A DNA stretch of 35,680 nt, from assembly GCA_021107945.1 (NCBI GenBank), contig JAIORV010000152.1:1-35680 (forward strand). The letters are read 5' to 3'. Positions within the stretch are counted from its first letter, which is position 1. Each line of letters starts with the position of its first letter. This document shows positions 24,687-34,837 of the stretch, in pieces. The position numbers and the translations under genes are program-made. The notes beneath the pieces were generated by a model. That model had not been told where the DNA came from, searched no databases, and saw only the letters and a program-made list of their open reading frames with translations. This stretch comes from Vulcanimicrobiota bacterium (GTDB lineage Bacteria > Vulcanimicrobiota > JAJTBE01).

Positions 24687-25320
24687 TTGTTTATCAAAAA
24701 CCCAATCATATCAGGTAAATACTATTTTGTTGAAAGGACTACCGCATTGATTGACGACAATGAAAAAAAACGGATAAATAACAACTCAAAATCGGTGGCA
24801 ACCATGTTTAGAGTCAAAAAGGCTCAAACTCGTAAATGGGTGCCCCAACCTATGCTAAATGGAAGAATTGATTGGAGATACCTTTCGGATATTCTTGAGT
24901 TATTATACAAGAATCCGAGACATGGTAATCCCGATGATCCCCTTGATGATCTTATCTATGTAATGCTCACCCGAAAGTCACCCATTGATATGGCCCCTAA
25001 GATTTTCAAGAAATTAAAAGAGAAATATGAGAATTGGGATAATTTGCTACAAGATTCTCAAAACAATTTAATAAATTTGCTTTATGGAATCGGACTTGAG
25101 GAAATCCGGGCAAAGGATATCACAGATACGCTTGAGATAATTAAAAAGGAATTCGGCTCGCTATCACTGGATCCACTGAAGAAATGGACAAATGATAGGT
25201 GTCTCAGACTCCTCACTTCCCTGCCAGGAGTTGGCACAAAAACTGCTCGCTGTGTAATGATGTACGCTCTTGGTCGAAATGTTTTTCCCGCTGATGCGCA
25301 TTGCACCAGGCTTACCCGGG
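24687..25320 (+). pseudogene. HhH-GPD (endonuclease III-like) glycosylase, 3' part lost
   Basis: The frame shows the endonuclease III fold: DPLDDLIYVMLTRKSPIDMA, then the helix-hairpin-helix LLTSLPGVGTKTARCVMMYA with the GVG loop, and the catalytic-Asp region VFPADAHCTRLTRD. After this the homology ends; the rest of the frame to 25487 is antisense to a vsr gene. The iron-sulfur or C-terminal helices are missing. The start is open: TTG 24687 or ATG 24804, and the recognisable fold begins only after the latter. Glycosylases of this kind often accompany methyltransferases to repair T:G mismatches from deaminated methylcytosine. It is probably inactive. Confidence 0.75.
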
Positions 25321-25454
25321 ATATCTTTCCGGTGTATCCTATAGCGAAAACCTTTCCTATAAAGCAAGGATCGGATAAGTCTTTCCGGTTTTGTATTGCC
25401 GGAGCGGATTCGGCTCAAATTATAGCTTCTTTTATTTCTGTTCATTTTATTCAT
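25309..25454 (-). pseudogene. vsr: Vsr (very short patch repair) endonuclease, 5' fragment
   Basis: Minus-strand residues after the ATG at 25454 read LSRIRSGNTKPERLIRSLLY, then RKGFRYRIHRKDIPGKP, the well-known N-terminal half of Vsr. It is expected to continue D..F......IFVHGCFWH. Instead it enters the antisense of the HhH-GPD gene at about 25309, so the catalytic and zinc-binding half is gone. The ATG overlaps the stop codon of the HNH frame by 8 bp, showing that the two were one operon. Vsr nicks T:G mismatches at sites of 5-methylcytosine. Confidence 0.8.
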
Positions 25455-25877
25455 ACCGATTCCTCTGTTCTTCCATCATTGCTCTGACCTTTTCAATTTC
25501 ATAAGGCGGTTTCTTGAGATGAATAATGGCATGACAATTGGGGCAAACCGGGACAAGATCCGTGGCAGGGTTGATCCCGTAAGATCCATTAAGCGGAAAA
25601 AGGGGTTTGGTATGATGAATATGAATAAAACCTTCTGCAACAGAACCATATAAATTACTCGGATTCAGTCCACAGACAGAACAAATGACACCTTTGATTT
25701 GGAGACATAAAGCCCTGTTTATCCTGCTTCTCTTATTCTGTAAGAACTCTCGCCTTCTTACTCTGCAATAACACTGTCATCAAAATCTTGTTGTATTGTT
25801 TCAAGAGGAAGAAGAGCAAGAGAAACTCCCAAGAAGTCGGTTATCCATGGTAGAATTGTTAGCAGATTATTCTCGAT
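25447..25877 (-). pseudogene. HNH endonuclease (McrA-like), frameshifted remnant
   Basis: Minus-strand frame, partly without a start codon. Up to about 25780 it reads RRREFLQNKRSRINRALCLQ, the zinc knuckles ICSVCG and VCPNCH, and the HNH core EGFIHIHHTKPLFPLNGSYG, then AIIHLKKPPYEIEKVRAMMEE, to the TAA at 25447. The layout is that of HNH restriction endonucleases of the McrA-like type. A different frame upstream, from 25877 to about 25766, reads LPWITDFLGVSLALLPLETI then QQDFDDSVIAE and is probably the preceding part of the same protein. A single-base shift near 25765 separates them. It overlaps vsr and is its operon partner. Confidence 0.7.
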
Positions 25878-26099
25878 CTATACAAAATTTACATGTCTAA
25901 ATAAAAAACCATATAAAAGCAATAAATACATAGAACTTAAGGACAAATTTCAATTAGCTATCTAGCGGAAAATTGTTTAGCAGAGGGGAGGTTTCTCTTT
26001 TGAATTATGGAATGATAATTATGACTGGATGTGCTAACTTTGTCCTAAGATCATTGAGATTTCTTCCAAAGCGCTTATCAAAAACTTGAAGAGGCATAA

Positions 26100-28076
26100 A
26101 TGAAGCGAGAATATTATTCTGATTCCATTTCAAATTTCATAACATCTTCCATAGATGAAATAATTGGCAAATTAGCCATCAGTAATGATTTTTCATTGAA
26201 ACAAACACAAAGATATGCATGGGTGGAAGAAATTCGAATATTACAAAAAGCTCTTTCCCGCTATCAAGGCTCTGTATATTTCGAATATTCAATACCAAGA
26301 ATGGGACAACGGATTGATGTTGTGGTCTTGATTGGGCCGGTAATCATCGTCCTTGAATTTAAAATTGGAGAAAATGAATTTACTTCTTATGCTATAGAAC
26401 AAGTATGGGATTATGCATTGGATCTGAAGAACTTCCATGAATCGAGCCATGAGCATTACATTGCTCCGATTCTTATCGCCACTAATGCCAAAAATATCAC
26501 TCCAGTGATTTCCATAACCCCACAAAACGACAAATTGTTTTTTCCCATTAAAGGCAATGAGAAGTCGCTTTGTAACATTATTGACAATGTTTTAGTGTTT
26601 GCAGAAGGTGAAAATATTGAGCCTACATTATGGGAGCAAGGTCGCTATTGCCCCACTCCCACCATCATCGAAGCAGCAACTGCGCTTTACAATGGTCACT
26701 CAGTTGAAGATATCTCCCGTAGTGATGCCGGCGCAATAAATCTTAGCAAGTCATCAGACACCATAGATGAAATCATCAAAATATCAAAAACGAATTCTCA
26801 AAAATCAATTTGTTTTTTAACCGGCGTCCCGGGAGCTGGAAAGACTCTAGTAGGTCTAAACATTGCAACAAAAAACTTTGATAAATCTAATGAGATGTAT
26901 AGTGTATTCCTTTCAGGTAACGGACCGCTTGTTAATATCCTCCGAGAAGCTTTGGCAAGGGATAAGGTTAAACAAGGGAAAGAAACAGGCAAAAGAATAA
27001 AGAAAGGCGAGGCAATGAGTGAAGTCAAGATGTTCATCCAGAATGTTCATCATTTTCGAGACGATTGTCTTATCTCTCCTGAGACACCTCCAATCGAACA
27101 TGTAGCCCTATTTGACGAAGCTCAACGAGCCTGGGATCTTAAACAAACATCATTTTTCATGAGAAGTAAAAAAAACAAACCCAATTTTGATCAGTCAGAG
27201 CCTGAGTTTCTTATTTCCTGCCTTAATCGCCATCCAGATTGGGCTGTTATTGTCTGCTTAGTTGGTGGTGGCCAAGAAATCAATACAGGCGAAGCAGGAA
27301 TTACGGAATGGATAGAGGCATTGGATAAATCTTTCCCACATTGGCACGTTTATATATCGCCTCGACTTACTGATGCAGAATATGGCACCGGAGAAATTTT
27401 AAATACACTCTCATTTCATTCTAATATCAACTACTTAGATGATTTGCATCTTTCTATATCAATGCGTTCATTTCGAGCGGAAAATGTATCTCTATTGGTA
27501 AAACAATTATTAGACTTAGACAAGAAAGAGGCACAAAATACTCTTGAAGAAGTTGGAACCAAATACCCTATAGTTTTAACCCGTGATATCAACAAAGCAA
27601 AAAGATGGTTGAAAGAGCAAGCAAGAGGTTCTGAGCGATATGGAATGATTGTTTCGTCTCGAGCACAACGTTTGAAACCCTACGCCATAGATGTAAAGTC
27701 CCCCATGGATCCCATTCATTGGTTCCTCGATAGCAAAGAAGACGTACGATCATCTTTTTATCTGGAAGATGTGGCGACAGAATTTCATATTCAGGGTTTA
27801 GAATTGGATTGGATATGCGTAACTTGGGATGCAGATTTCAGATTTACTGATAAAGGTTGGGAATATCGATCTTTCTGCGGAGATCGTTGGAACTATATTA
27901 GGAAAGAAGACAGAAAGAAATACCTTAAAAATGCTTACAGAGTTCTTCTTACCAGAGCCCGTCAAGGAATGATAATAGTAATTCCTTCCGGTGATCTGGA
28001 GGATCCCACCCGTAATCCTGATTTTTATGATCCCACATACGAATATTTAAAAGAAATTGGTTTTAAGATAATTTAA
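26100..28076 (+). CDS. DUF2075-family nuclease-helicase ATPase
   Basis: A 658-residue protein. Residues 45-130 fit a PD-(D/E)xK-like nuclease: Glu62 in VYFEYSI, Asp73 in [10 protein letters not shown], and E86-F-K in [11 protein letters not shown]. The DUF2075 (Schlafen-related) helicase-like ATPase follows, with Walker [10 protein letters not shown] at 241-249 and Walker [14 protein letters not shown] near 335. A C-terminal motor half carries [16 protein letters not shown] and [21 protein letters not shown] 26100 has GAAGAGG upstream. The gene looks intact, in contrast to its neighbours. It lies directly before the ATPase/UvrD/drmAB block on the same strand, and the next frame opens 4 bp inside its end. 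Defence against foreign DNA is the likely role, inferred from domain content and location. Confidence 0.8.
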   Translation: MKREYYSDSISNFITSSIDEIIGKLAISNDFSLKQTQRYAWVEEIRILQKALSRYQGSVYFEYSIPRMGQRIDVVVLIGPVIIVLEFKIGENEFTSYAIEQVWDYALDLKNFHESSHEHYIAPILIATNAKNITPVISITPQNDKLFFPIKGNEKSLCNIIDNVLVFAEGENIEPTLWEQGRYCPTPTIIEAATALYNGHSVEDISRSDAGAINLSKSSDTIDEIIKISKTNSQKSICFLTGVPGAGKTLVGLNIATKNFDKSNEMYSVFLSGNGPLVNILREALARDKVKQGKETGKRIKKGEAMSEVKMFIQNVHHFRDDCLISPETPPIEHVALFDEAQRAWDLKQTSFFMRSKKNKPNFDQSEPEFLISCLNRHPDWAVIVCLVGGGQEINTGEAGITEWIEALDKSFPHWHVYISPRLTDAEYGTGEILNTLSFHSNINYLDDLHLSISMRSFRAENVSLLVKQLLDLDKKEAQNTLEEVGTKYPIVLTRDINKAKRWLKEQARGSERYGMIVSSRAQRLKPYAIDVKSPMDPIHWFLDSKEDVRSSFYLEDVATEFHIQGLELDWICVTWDADFRFTDKGWEYRSFCGDRWNYIRKEDRKKYLKNAYRVLLTRARQGMIIVIPSGDLEDPTRNPDFYDPTYEYLKEIGFKII

Positions 28077-28787
28077 TGGAAAACTGCGGGGTATTCCACA
28101 ATTTTTCCAGCAGATCGAAACTGAGAGAAATACTGATAAGGATCGCATTCACAGCGCATATAATCGTAAGCATCAGAAAGAACCTGTATTGGAAGAGCTA
28201 GCAATACTGAGAAAAAAGATTGGAGAGCGTAATCTCGAAGAAAAACTTGGCAAATATCTTGGCAGAATCGAAACTCAATATAAAGAGGTATTGGATAGGC
28301 TTCTTACTGCTTCGGGTGCGGGATTGGCCCTTTCTGTTGTGCTCCATGAAGTTGAAAAAGGAATCAAGGAGTTGGATAGAGGATTGAATCGAAACCTTCC
28401 CTGGATCATTTACAGGAGCTTGCCAATCATTTAACTGAATTAATCGATGGGCTTACTTATCTTACAAGAAAGTCCGGAATGAGAAATAAAAAGTCCAATG
28501 TATTAATAAAACAGGTGCTTTTCAATGTTGGCTTTCGACTTCGCTACCATAAGATTAAGATTATTAATGAGATGGGACAAGGTGGCCCCATCTTCGAAGT
28601 AAAATGTTCCCGCCGCCTTATAATAGCAACCATGATGAATCTTATTGATAATTCAATATGGTGGCTTGATAACAAGGGATCAACAGATAAGCGAATATAT
28701 GTTGGAAGCACGCTCGATCTTCCACAATGTCCATCTATCATTGTTGCTGACAACGGTCCAGGATTTGATCAGGTCGGAATATCTTGA
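28072..28787 (+). pseudogene. histidine-kinase-like ATPase, frameshifted and 3'-truncated
   Basis: An open frame without a proper start (KLRGIPQFFQQIETERNTDK) leads into LDRLLTASGAGLALSVVLHE, an H-box-like helix. It breaks near 28400: LNRNLPWII is read in one frame, while LDHLQELANHLTELIDGLTY continues in the -1 frame. From there VKCSRRLIIATMMNLIDNSI (N-box) and IVADNGPGFDQ (G1 box) are clear. The homology stops at 28770, exactly where UvrD-helicase sequence begins in another frame. The G2 box and ATP lid are lost, so it cannot be active. Related ATPases accompany helicase-type defence genes. Confidence 0.75.
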
Positions 28788-29454
28788 TGTCTTTGATTCG
28801 CTAATAAAAGGCGGACTTTCAGGTGGGAAATGGGAGATTTACTCTGACTTCAGGAGACAGGCTATTTATTCTGAAATTACAGCTTCTGATATGATAAATA
28901 TGCTCGATTCAAGAGCTCAATTTACCAGGTTTCAATTGACTTATAACTGTCGCAATACACGCCCAATTGGAGAGGAGACATCATTAATTTCTGGATTTGA
29001 GACTCCTCCATTTTTACCGAACAAAATTGAAGGAATACCAGTTGAATACTTTTTTTATGGAAATCAGCGTGAAGAAATAAAATCTCTGGAAAAAATCCTG
29101 AAGAATCTAAAAAAAGCAGGAATTCCCTTTCGGAATATTACTATTCTGTCCCCACATAAATTTGATGGATCTATTGCATCAAAACTTGATAGTAATGATT
29201 ACTCAATAATTAATTTATTTGATAAAGCAGTGCTATTTCCAAGAAGGCGCAAGATTACATTTTCCACTATCCATGGATTCAAGGGCATGGAAAACTCATA
29301 TGTTATTATTGTTGATATTGATAGTTTGAGCGAGGATTATCAGAAGTGCCTACTCTATATCGGAATGTCAAGAGCAAGAGTGGGATTGTCATTATTGATT
29401 TCGAGGGAATCAAGAGATTACTATCGTGAACTTGTAAGAAAGAGTGTGGTGTAA
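28759..29454 (+). pseudogene. UvrD-like helicase, C-terminal portion only
   Basis: The plus-strand frame starts within the ATPase fragment at QDLIRSEYLDVFDSLIKGGL and runs to VRKSVV. It carries LTYNCRNTRPIGEETSLISG (motif IV-like), STIHGFKGMENSYVIIVDID (motif V) and LLYIGMSRARVGLSLLIS (motif VI). Walker A and B of domain 1 are absent. The junction lies inside GGATTTGATCAGGTCGG and suits a deletion at short homology. The stop at 29452-29454 is 2 bp before drmA, so the operon layout is kept. A working helicase is not expected. Confidence 0.8.
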
Positions 29455-29456
29455 AT

Positions 29457-32400
29457 ATGAGAGAGCAATTGTTGGATTTCTTGAAGAGGGAGCTTATAGG
29501 CCCGGATCCGGTTTCGCCTTATATTCAACCCAATGGGGAAGAATTTCTGACTGAACCCCCCAGACTCAGATATGGAGCCGGGATTCTATTCCCTCAAAAG
29601 TCTATTGTCAGGGATGCTGATTCAAATGAAAATACCGAAAGACAACTTCTTGAGGGTCAGGAAGAACCTCAAGAAGCAAGTGAAATCTCTTCTGATATTA
29701 AAGAACTGGAATTTTCTAGCGCATCTCTGGATGAGACCAATGATGTTGATGATGATCCAGTAAATCTCGCCAATGATTTTTTTCCCTCGGCACTGGGATT
29801 TAGCTGTTATTTAAAAGTTCCGGAAAGTGGTTTAAAGATAGAGATAACTGCTGGAAGATACAAAAAAGGCGAATTAACTACCTCCGATAGTGATGGGAAT
29901 CACATAGAAAAGGAGGGTTTTGCGCGGGAATCTCTGGACACAAGCTTACTGATTCCAGCAAATAGTCTGCCAACAGCGAATTCTCCTTCTTCCAATTATA
30001 CTGTGGATAAAAATAATCAACCAACCGGGATGACATTGAATATTAGAGATAGGTCTCGAATTGCACCCGGGGGAGATGAGAATAGACTCTTTACATTTAC
30101 ATTAATAAATACACTTGAATGTTCGGGGGGCAGTATTCAGAATGAAAAATGCCTATTCCAGGTTGAATTTGAAGTTAAGGCGGTAGATGATTCCCCCTGT
30201 TTTTTTCCATATCCTGCAATAGAGCCGGTATCAGAAGATAAAGATGAAAGAGCAATAAGGTTACTCTACAGGAATCACCATGCATATGCTATTGGACATG
30301 GTTGTGCCCCTTCCTGGGAGGAAGTCACTGTTGGAAATGCCCGCAGAATTCGGTCGGATATAATACCAGATTACGATTTAAAGCCAATTGTGCCCACAAG
30401 ACTCCCTGATCTCAAATTATCAATGTATCGACTTGGCTTTCCGGAGAATGAAGAAAGTCTCATTTCAAGTTTAATCTTGCTTTGTGATAAGTATGAGGAA
30501 TGGATTGGCAATCAGAAACAATTTGCTGAAAGTCAATTGAGTGAGGATTTAAGAGGAATTGCTGAAATCCATATAGGAAATTGTAGGAAATGTCTTGAGC
30601 GAATGAGAAATGGAATAAATTTGATACAGAGCGACTTCCTGATCAGAGAGTCATTTTTGCTCATGAATCGGGCAATGCTTACCCAGCAATTAAGATATGG
30701 AATAAAACTCAGAGATTGGAGTAAACGGGGCAATGATTTTATTCTTGAGCACGCACGGGAACCTGACATTCACGAACCTCAGACATGGCCTGATTGGGAT
30801 CCTGAGAGCGGAATAAATACTCGATATGGCATCTGGCATCCATTCCAGCTCGCTTTTATCCTTATGAATGTCAGATCAATTTCAGAACCTACAGATCCTG
30901 AGAGGAACATCGTTGATCTTATATGGTTTCCGACAGGAGGAGGCAAAACAGAAGCCTATCTGGGTCTTTCTGCATTTACGATCTTTCTAAGACGCCTCAG
31001 GAATAAAGAGAATACAGGTACAACAGTTTTTATGAGATATACCCTCAGACTATTAACAGCACAGCAGTTTCAACGAGCAGCCTCCCTGATATGTGCTATG
31101 GAGCAAATTAGAAGAGCAAATCCGGATGAACTTGGAAATAGGGATATTAATATTGGTTTATGGGTGGGGCAGGGACTTACTCCAAATAAACGTAAAGATG
31201 CAAAAAGGGCATTTAAACAACTCTCAAGAGGGGAGAGTGATGAAAATCCTTTTATCATCCTGAAATGTCCCTGGTGTGGGGCGAGAATGGGACTTATTCA
31301 GGCAGGACGTCAAAGGGTCATCAGGGGATATAAAAAAGTCGGGCGTCCTTCCACAAACATAATATTTTGTTGTCATAATCCGGAATGCGCATTCTCAAGT
31401 ACTTCAGAACCATTGCCACTTCAGGTTATTGATGAAGATATTTATGAGAATCCACCGACTCTGTTAATTGGCACTGTTGACAAATTCGCCATGCTTCCCT
31501 GGAAACCGAAATCCGGGAGTCTTTTTGGAAATCTTGAAAACCAATCTGTTAGCCCACCTGAATTAATAATTCAGGATGAGTTGCATCTAATATCCGGTCC
31601 TCTGGGAACTATGGTCGGACATTATGAAACTCTGATATATGAACTGTGTAAAAAATCAATTAATGGTAATATTATTGGCCCAAAAATTATTGCATCAACT
31701 GCAACGATAAGTCGTGCAAGATCGCAATGTCATGCACTCTATAATTGTGGCGTGGAAAATGTGTTTCTTTTTCCCCCGCAATGCATTGATACTGGTAATT
31801 CATTCTTTGCTTTTGAGGACAAAAGTGCACATGGAAGAATGTATGTGGGAATCCATGCCTCGGGACTTCCATCCCATGCAACCACTCAAGTCCGTGTACT
31901 GTCTGCTTTATTGCAGGCGACTTTATCAGCAGATGTCCCGGAAGAAAAAAACAGGGATCCATATTGGACAATAATGTGGTATTTCAATAGTCTTCGTGAA
32001 CTCGGGCATGCTGCCACCCTCATAAGAGCTGATATACGTGAATATTTGAATTCAATGCGGATAAGAAAGCAAATCCGAAAGCAGAATGATTTTGACCCCC
32101 GAAGATTTACAAACAAATCCAGAGAACTCACGAGTAGAATGCCGCGGGATGAAATACCCCGCACTCTCCAGGAGCTCGAATTCTGTTATCCCTCGAATGG
32201 ATATAATCACCCAATTGATATTTGCCTTGCAACAAATATGATTTCAGTGGGGATGGATGTGCCAAGGTTGGGACTGATGGTTGTAACAGGACAACCCAAA
32301 ACGACTTCGGAATATATTCAGACAACAAGCCGGGTTGGGCGCTCGAAAAAGGGACCGGGATTTGTTGTAACTATATATAACACTGGTAAACCAAGAGATA

Positions 32401-32873
32401 GATCACATTATGAGCATTTCCATACATATCATTCAAGAATATACAGTCAGGTTGAACCCACAAGTGTAACACCTTTTTCCTCTCCTGTGCGAGAAAGAGC
32501 ATTACACGCAATATTAATAGGTTTTGTAAGGCATTTGGGCAGTAGCTTGAATCGTCAATCTCCCCAACCCATGCCAGATAATGATTTGCTGAATAAAATA
32601 TATGAAATCATAGAAAAACGGGTTGATGGGATTGATACTGATGAGACACAACACACAATAAACTTATTAAATGAATTAACGGAACATTGGCAAAGGGTTC
32701 TTCCTCCGAAATATGGGGGTTTTGCTCCTCCAACTGTCGAATATCGATTGATGTATCCGGCAGGAACTTCTCCCCTTGATGAATGGTCTGGAATTGCCTG
32801 GCCAACCCCCACATCTATGAGAAATGTTGATGCCAGTTGTGAGGCCAGGGTAATTCAAAATTATGAATTATGA
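29457..32873 (+). CDS. drmA: DISARM-type helicase DrmA
   Basis: An 1138-residue protein of the expected length. It opens LLDFLKRELIGPDP, typical of DrmA. A long N-terminal region is followed by the SF2 helicase core: Walker A WFPTGGGKTEAYL near residue 494, Cys pairs CPWCGARM and CCHNPECAF near 604-645, the DExH-like IIQDELHLISGPLG near 704, ASTATISRA, and the late motifs MISVGMDVPRLGLMVV and QTTSRVGR near 955. DrmA and DrmB form the core that blocks entry of unmodified phage DNA in DISARM. The ATG follows the stop of the UvrD fragment by 2 bp. The frame looks intact throughout. Confidence 0.87.
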   Translation: MREQLLDFLKRELIGPDPVSPYIQPNGEEFLTEPPRLRYGAGILFPQKSIVRDADSNENTERQLLEGQEEPQEASEISSDIKELEFSSASLDETNDVDDDPVNLANDFFPSALGFSCYLKVPESGLKIEITAGRYKKGELTTSDSDGNHIEKEGFARESLDTSLLIPANSLPTANSPSSNYTVDKNNQPTGMTLNIRDRSRIAPGGDENRLFTFTLINTLECSGGSIQNEKCLFQVEFEVKAVDDSPCFFPYPAIEPVSEDKDERAIRLLYRNHHAYAIGHGCAPSWEEVTVGNARRIRSDIIPDYDLKPIVPTRLPDLKLSMYRLGFPENEESLISSLILLCDKYEEWIGNQKQFAESQLSEDLRGIAEIHIGNCRKCLERMRNGINLIQSDFLIRESFLLMNRAMLTQQLRYGIKLRDWSKRGNDFILEHAREPDIHEPQTWPDWDPESGINTRYGIWHPFQLAFILMNVRSISEPTDPERNIVDLIWFPTGGGKTEAYLGLSAFTIFLRRLRNKENTGTTVFMRYTLRLLTAQQFQRAASLICAMEQIRRANPDELGNRDINIGLWVGQGLTPNKRKDAKRAFKQLSRGESDENPFIILKCPWCGARMGLIQAGRQRVIRGYKKVGRPSTNIIFCCHNPECAFSSTSEPLPLQVIDEDIYENPPTLLIGTVDKFAMLPWKPKSGSLFGNLENQSVSPPELIIQDELHLISGPLGTMVGHYETLIYELCKKSINGNIIGPKIIASTATISRARSQCHALYNCGVENVFLFPPQCIDTGNSFFAFEDKSAHGRMYVGIHASGLPSHATTQVRVLSALLQATLSADVPEEKNRDPYWTIMWYFNSLRELGHAATLIRADIREYLNSMRIRKQIRKQNDFDPRRFTNKSRELTSRMPRDEIPRTLQELEFCYPSNGYNHPIDICLATNMISVGMDVPRLGLMVVTGQPKTTSEYIQTTSRVGRSKKGPGFVVTIYNTGKPRDRSHYEHFHTYHSRIYSQVEPTSVTPFSSPVRERALHAILIGFVRHLGSSLNRQSPQPMPDNDLLNKIYEIIEKRVDGIDTDETQHTINLLNELTEHWQRVLPPKYGGFAPPTVEYRLMYPAGTSPLDEWSGIAWPTPTSMRNVDASCEARVIQNYEL

Positions 32874-32897
32874 ATATTAATAATAAGAGGTGCCAGA

Positions 32898-34742
32898 ATG
32901 CCACAAAAAAGGCCAATACGCAGAGGACAATTGATAACTCCATGGGGAATTGGTTCAATGATAAACTTTCCCTATGATGAGTCACTTATGGTTTGTGGAC
33001 TTGATATATGGGAATTTGCACTTCAAAACTGTCCTGAAGAGATGAAAATATTGGAGGAAAGATTACAGCAACGTCTGAGAGTTGATCATTTCAGACTGCC
33101 TCCGGAATACCGTGATAGAGGGCCCGGAGTTAAATATCCCGGTCTGAACATTCCCTGTGTTCGTTTTCCCAGATGGCATTACTGTCCCCAATGTGGTGCA
33201 ATGGAAAAACTATCCATATATGGTGGAAGACAAAGATGCAAGGGACCTGCCTTTTCAACCGGACGCACCTGTCACGACCGTCCCGATAGAAATAGACCAT
33301 ATCTTATTCCATCACGTTTTATTGCAGTATGTTCCGGGGGCCACATTGAGGATTTCCCTTTTATGGATTGGGTTCACAGGGAAGAAAATTTCACTGATAA
33401 TTGTAGTCTGAGATTGCAATCTGGTCGCTCATCGAGTAGTCTCTCGGGAATCATTATTACCTGTTCTTGTGGAAGAAGTAGAAGTATGGCAGGCGCATTC
33501 AACAAAAATTCACTATCACGCTATATCAACAAAAAATGTAGTGGACAAAGACCCTGGTTGGGTGAAGTTGATGAAGAAGCAACTCATTGTGACAAGGAGT
33601 TGCAAGTGATTCAGAGAGGTGCTTCAAATGTCTATTTTCCACAGGTCAGAAGTTCCATTTATTTACCAGTATGGGGTGGGGATGTCAATCGGCGAATCGT
33701 TGAGGTTCTTGAAAAAAATTGGGATATCCTTACAAGAAGTCGGGAGAATGGACATCTTAACAGAGTGGTTTTTGAAGCAATATCAAGAAATGCCCATGTG
33801 GATTGTGATGCGCTTATGGCTGCTGCTGAGGAGCGTTTACAGGATTCTTCTTCTGCCCTTGAGCAGGCAATCGATTCTGAGGAAACTTTCAGAAAAACAG
33901 AGTATGATGCATTATTGTCAGAAGCAGGTGGCGAGAATCAGGATTTCTTTGTAACAAGAATTAATATGCATCAATATTCCCCCACAATAAGTGAATACTT
34001 TAATAGTATCTCATTAGTCCATAAGCTTCGGGAAACCCGTGTTCTCATTGGATTTTCAAGGTTACTTCCAGAGGATGGCAATAGTTTAGATGAGAAAAAG
34101 CTTTTCCTTCATAAAAATGAACGAATAAATTGGCTTCCTGCAATAGCAGTAAAAGGCGAGGGCGTGTTTTTTGAATTCAAACCTCAAAAGATGGAAACTT
34201 GGCTTGAAATCCCTGGAGTGAAAGAAAGAGCCAGTTTGCTTATCGAAAATTATAATAATGCCCGTGTTAATAGAAGACAATTCGAAAGAGAGCTAAATCC
34301 ACGCTTTATTCTCCTTCACACGTTTGCCCATCTAATAATAAATCAGTTTAGTTATAGCTGCGGATATGGTAGTTCGGCTTTAAGGGAACGTATTTATTGT
34401 AATACCGAAAATGAAGATGAGATAATGAATGGAGTTTTGATTTATACAGCATCGGGAGATTCTGGTGGTTCACTTGGAGGTCTTGTCAGACAAGGCAAAC
34501 CTGGTAATCTTGAGGACATTATTTTCGATTCTCTGAGTCGGGCAAAATGGTGTTCATCAGATCCAATTTGTATGGAAAGCCGGGGACAGGGACCTGATTC
34601 CTGTAATCTGGCTGCCTGTTACGCCTGTACTCTTCTGCCGGAAACATCCTGTGAAGAAGGAAATAGACTTCTTGATCGAGGACTGGTCATTGGTTCTCTA
34701 GATGATCCGAGAATTGGTTATTTTGCTGGAGGTTTGAGGTGA
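32898..34742 (+). CDS. drmB: DISARM-type DUF1998 protein DrmB
   Basis: A 614-residue protein. It starts RRGQLITPWGIGSMINFP, the usual DrmB opening. Near residue 95 it has a zinc knuckle CPQCGAMEKLS. The DUF1998 domain occupies the C-terminal third: FILLHTFAHLIINQFSYSCG, VLIYTASGDSGGSLGGLVR, and the Cys-rich end DSCNLAACYACTLLPETSCE. AAGAGGTG precedes ATG 32898, 24 bp after drmA, so the two are one transcript. DrmB binds DrmA. After it a 95-bp gap leads to an unknown gene in place of the phospholipase-D-like drmC expected in classical DISARM. Confidence 0.87.
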   Translation: MPQKRPIRRGQLITPWGIGSMINFPYDESLMVCGLDIWEFALQNCPEEMKILEERLQQRLRVDHFRLPPEYRDRGPGVKYPGLNIPCVRFPRWHYCPQCGAMEKLSIYGGRQRCKGPAFSTGRTCHDRPDRNRPYLIPSRFIAVCSGGHIEDFPFMDWVHREENFTDNCSLRLQSGRSSSSLSGIIITCSCGRSRSMAGAFNKNSLSRYINKKCSGQRPWLGEVDEEATHCDKELQVIQRGASNVYFPQVRSSIYLPVWGGDVNRRIVEVLEKNWDILTRSRENGHLNRVVFEAISRNAHVDCDALMAAAEERLQDSSSALEQAIDSEETFRKTEYDALLSEAGGENQDFFVTRINMHQYSPTISEYFNSISLVHKLRETRVLIGFSRLLPEDGNSLDEKKLFLHKNERINWLPAIAVKGEGVFFEFKPQKMETWLEIPGVKERASLLIENYNNARVNRRQFERELNPRFILLHTFAHLIINQFSYSCGYGSSALRERIYCNTENEDEIMNGVLIYTASGDSGGSLGGLVRQGKPGNLEDIIFDSLSRAKWCSSDPICMESRGQGPDSCNLAACYACTLLPETSCEEGNRLLDRGLVIGSLDDPRIGYFAGGLR

Positions 34743-34837
34743 CTTTCTGCTGTAGCCAGAATTTCAGAAATTGCACTTCATTGGACTTCCCGGCATATAA
34801 TAGAGCGAATAATTAAGAAGTGGTGGGGGCAATTTGT

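Noticed and set aside
24804-25487. Reading the glycosylase frame as a complete 266-residue gene
   Set aside because: The last 55 or so residues are antisense to a clear Vsr N-terminus, so the frame is a chimera and not a full-length enzyme.
28645-28758. N-terminal extension of the UvrD fragment frame
   Set aside because: These codons are an out-of-frame reading of the ATPase N-box region; the helicase begins at about 28759.
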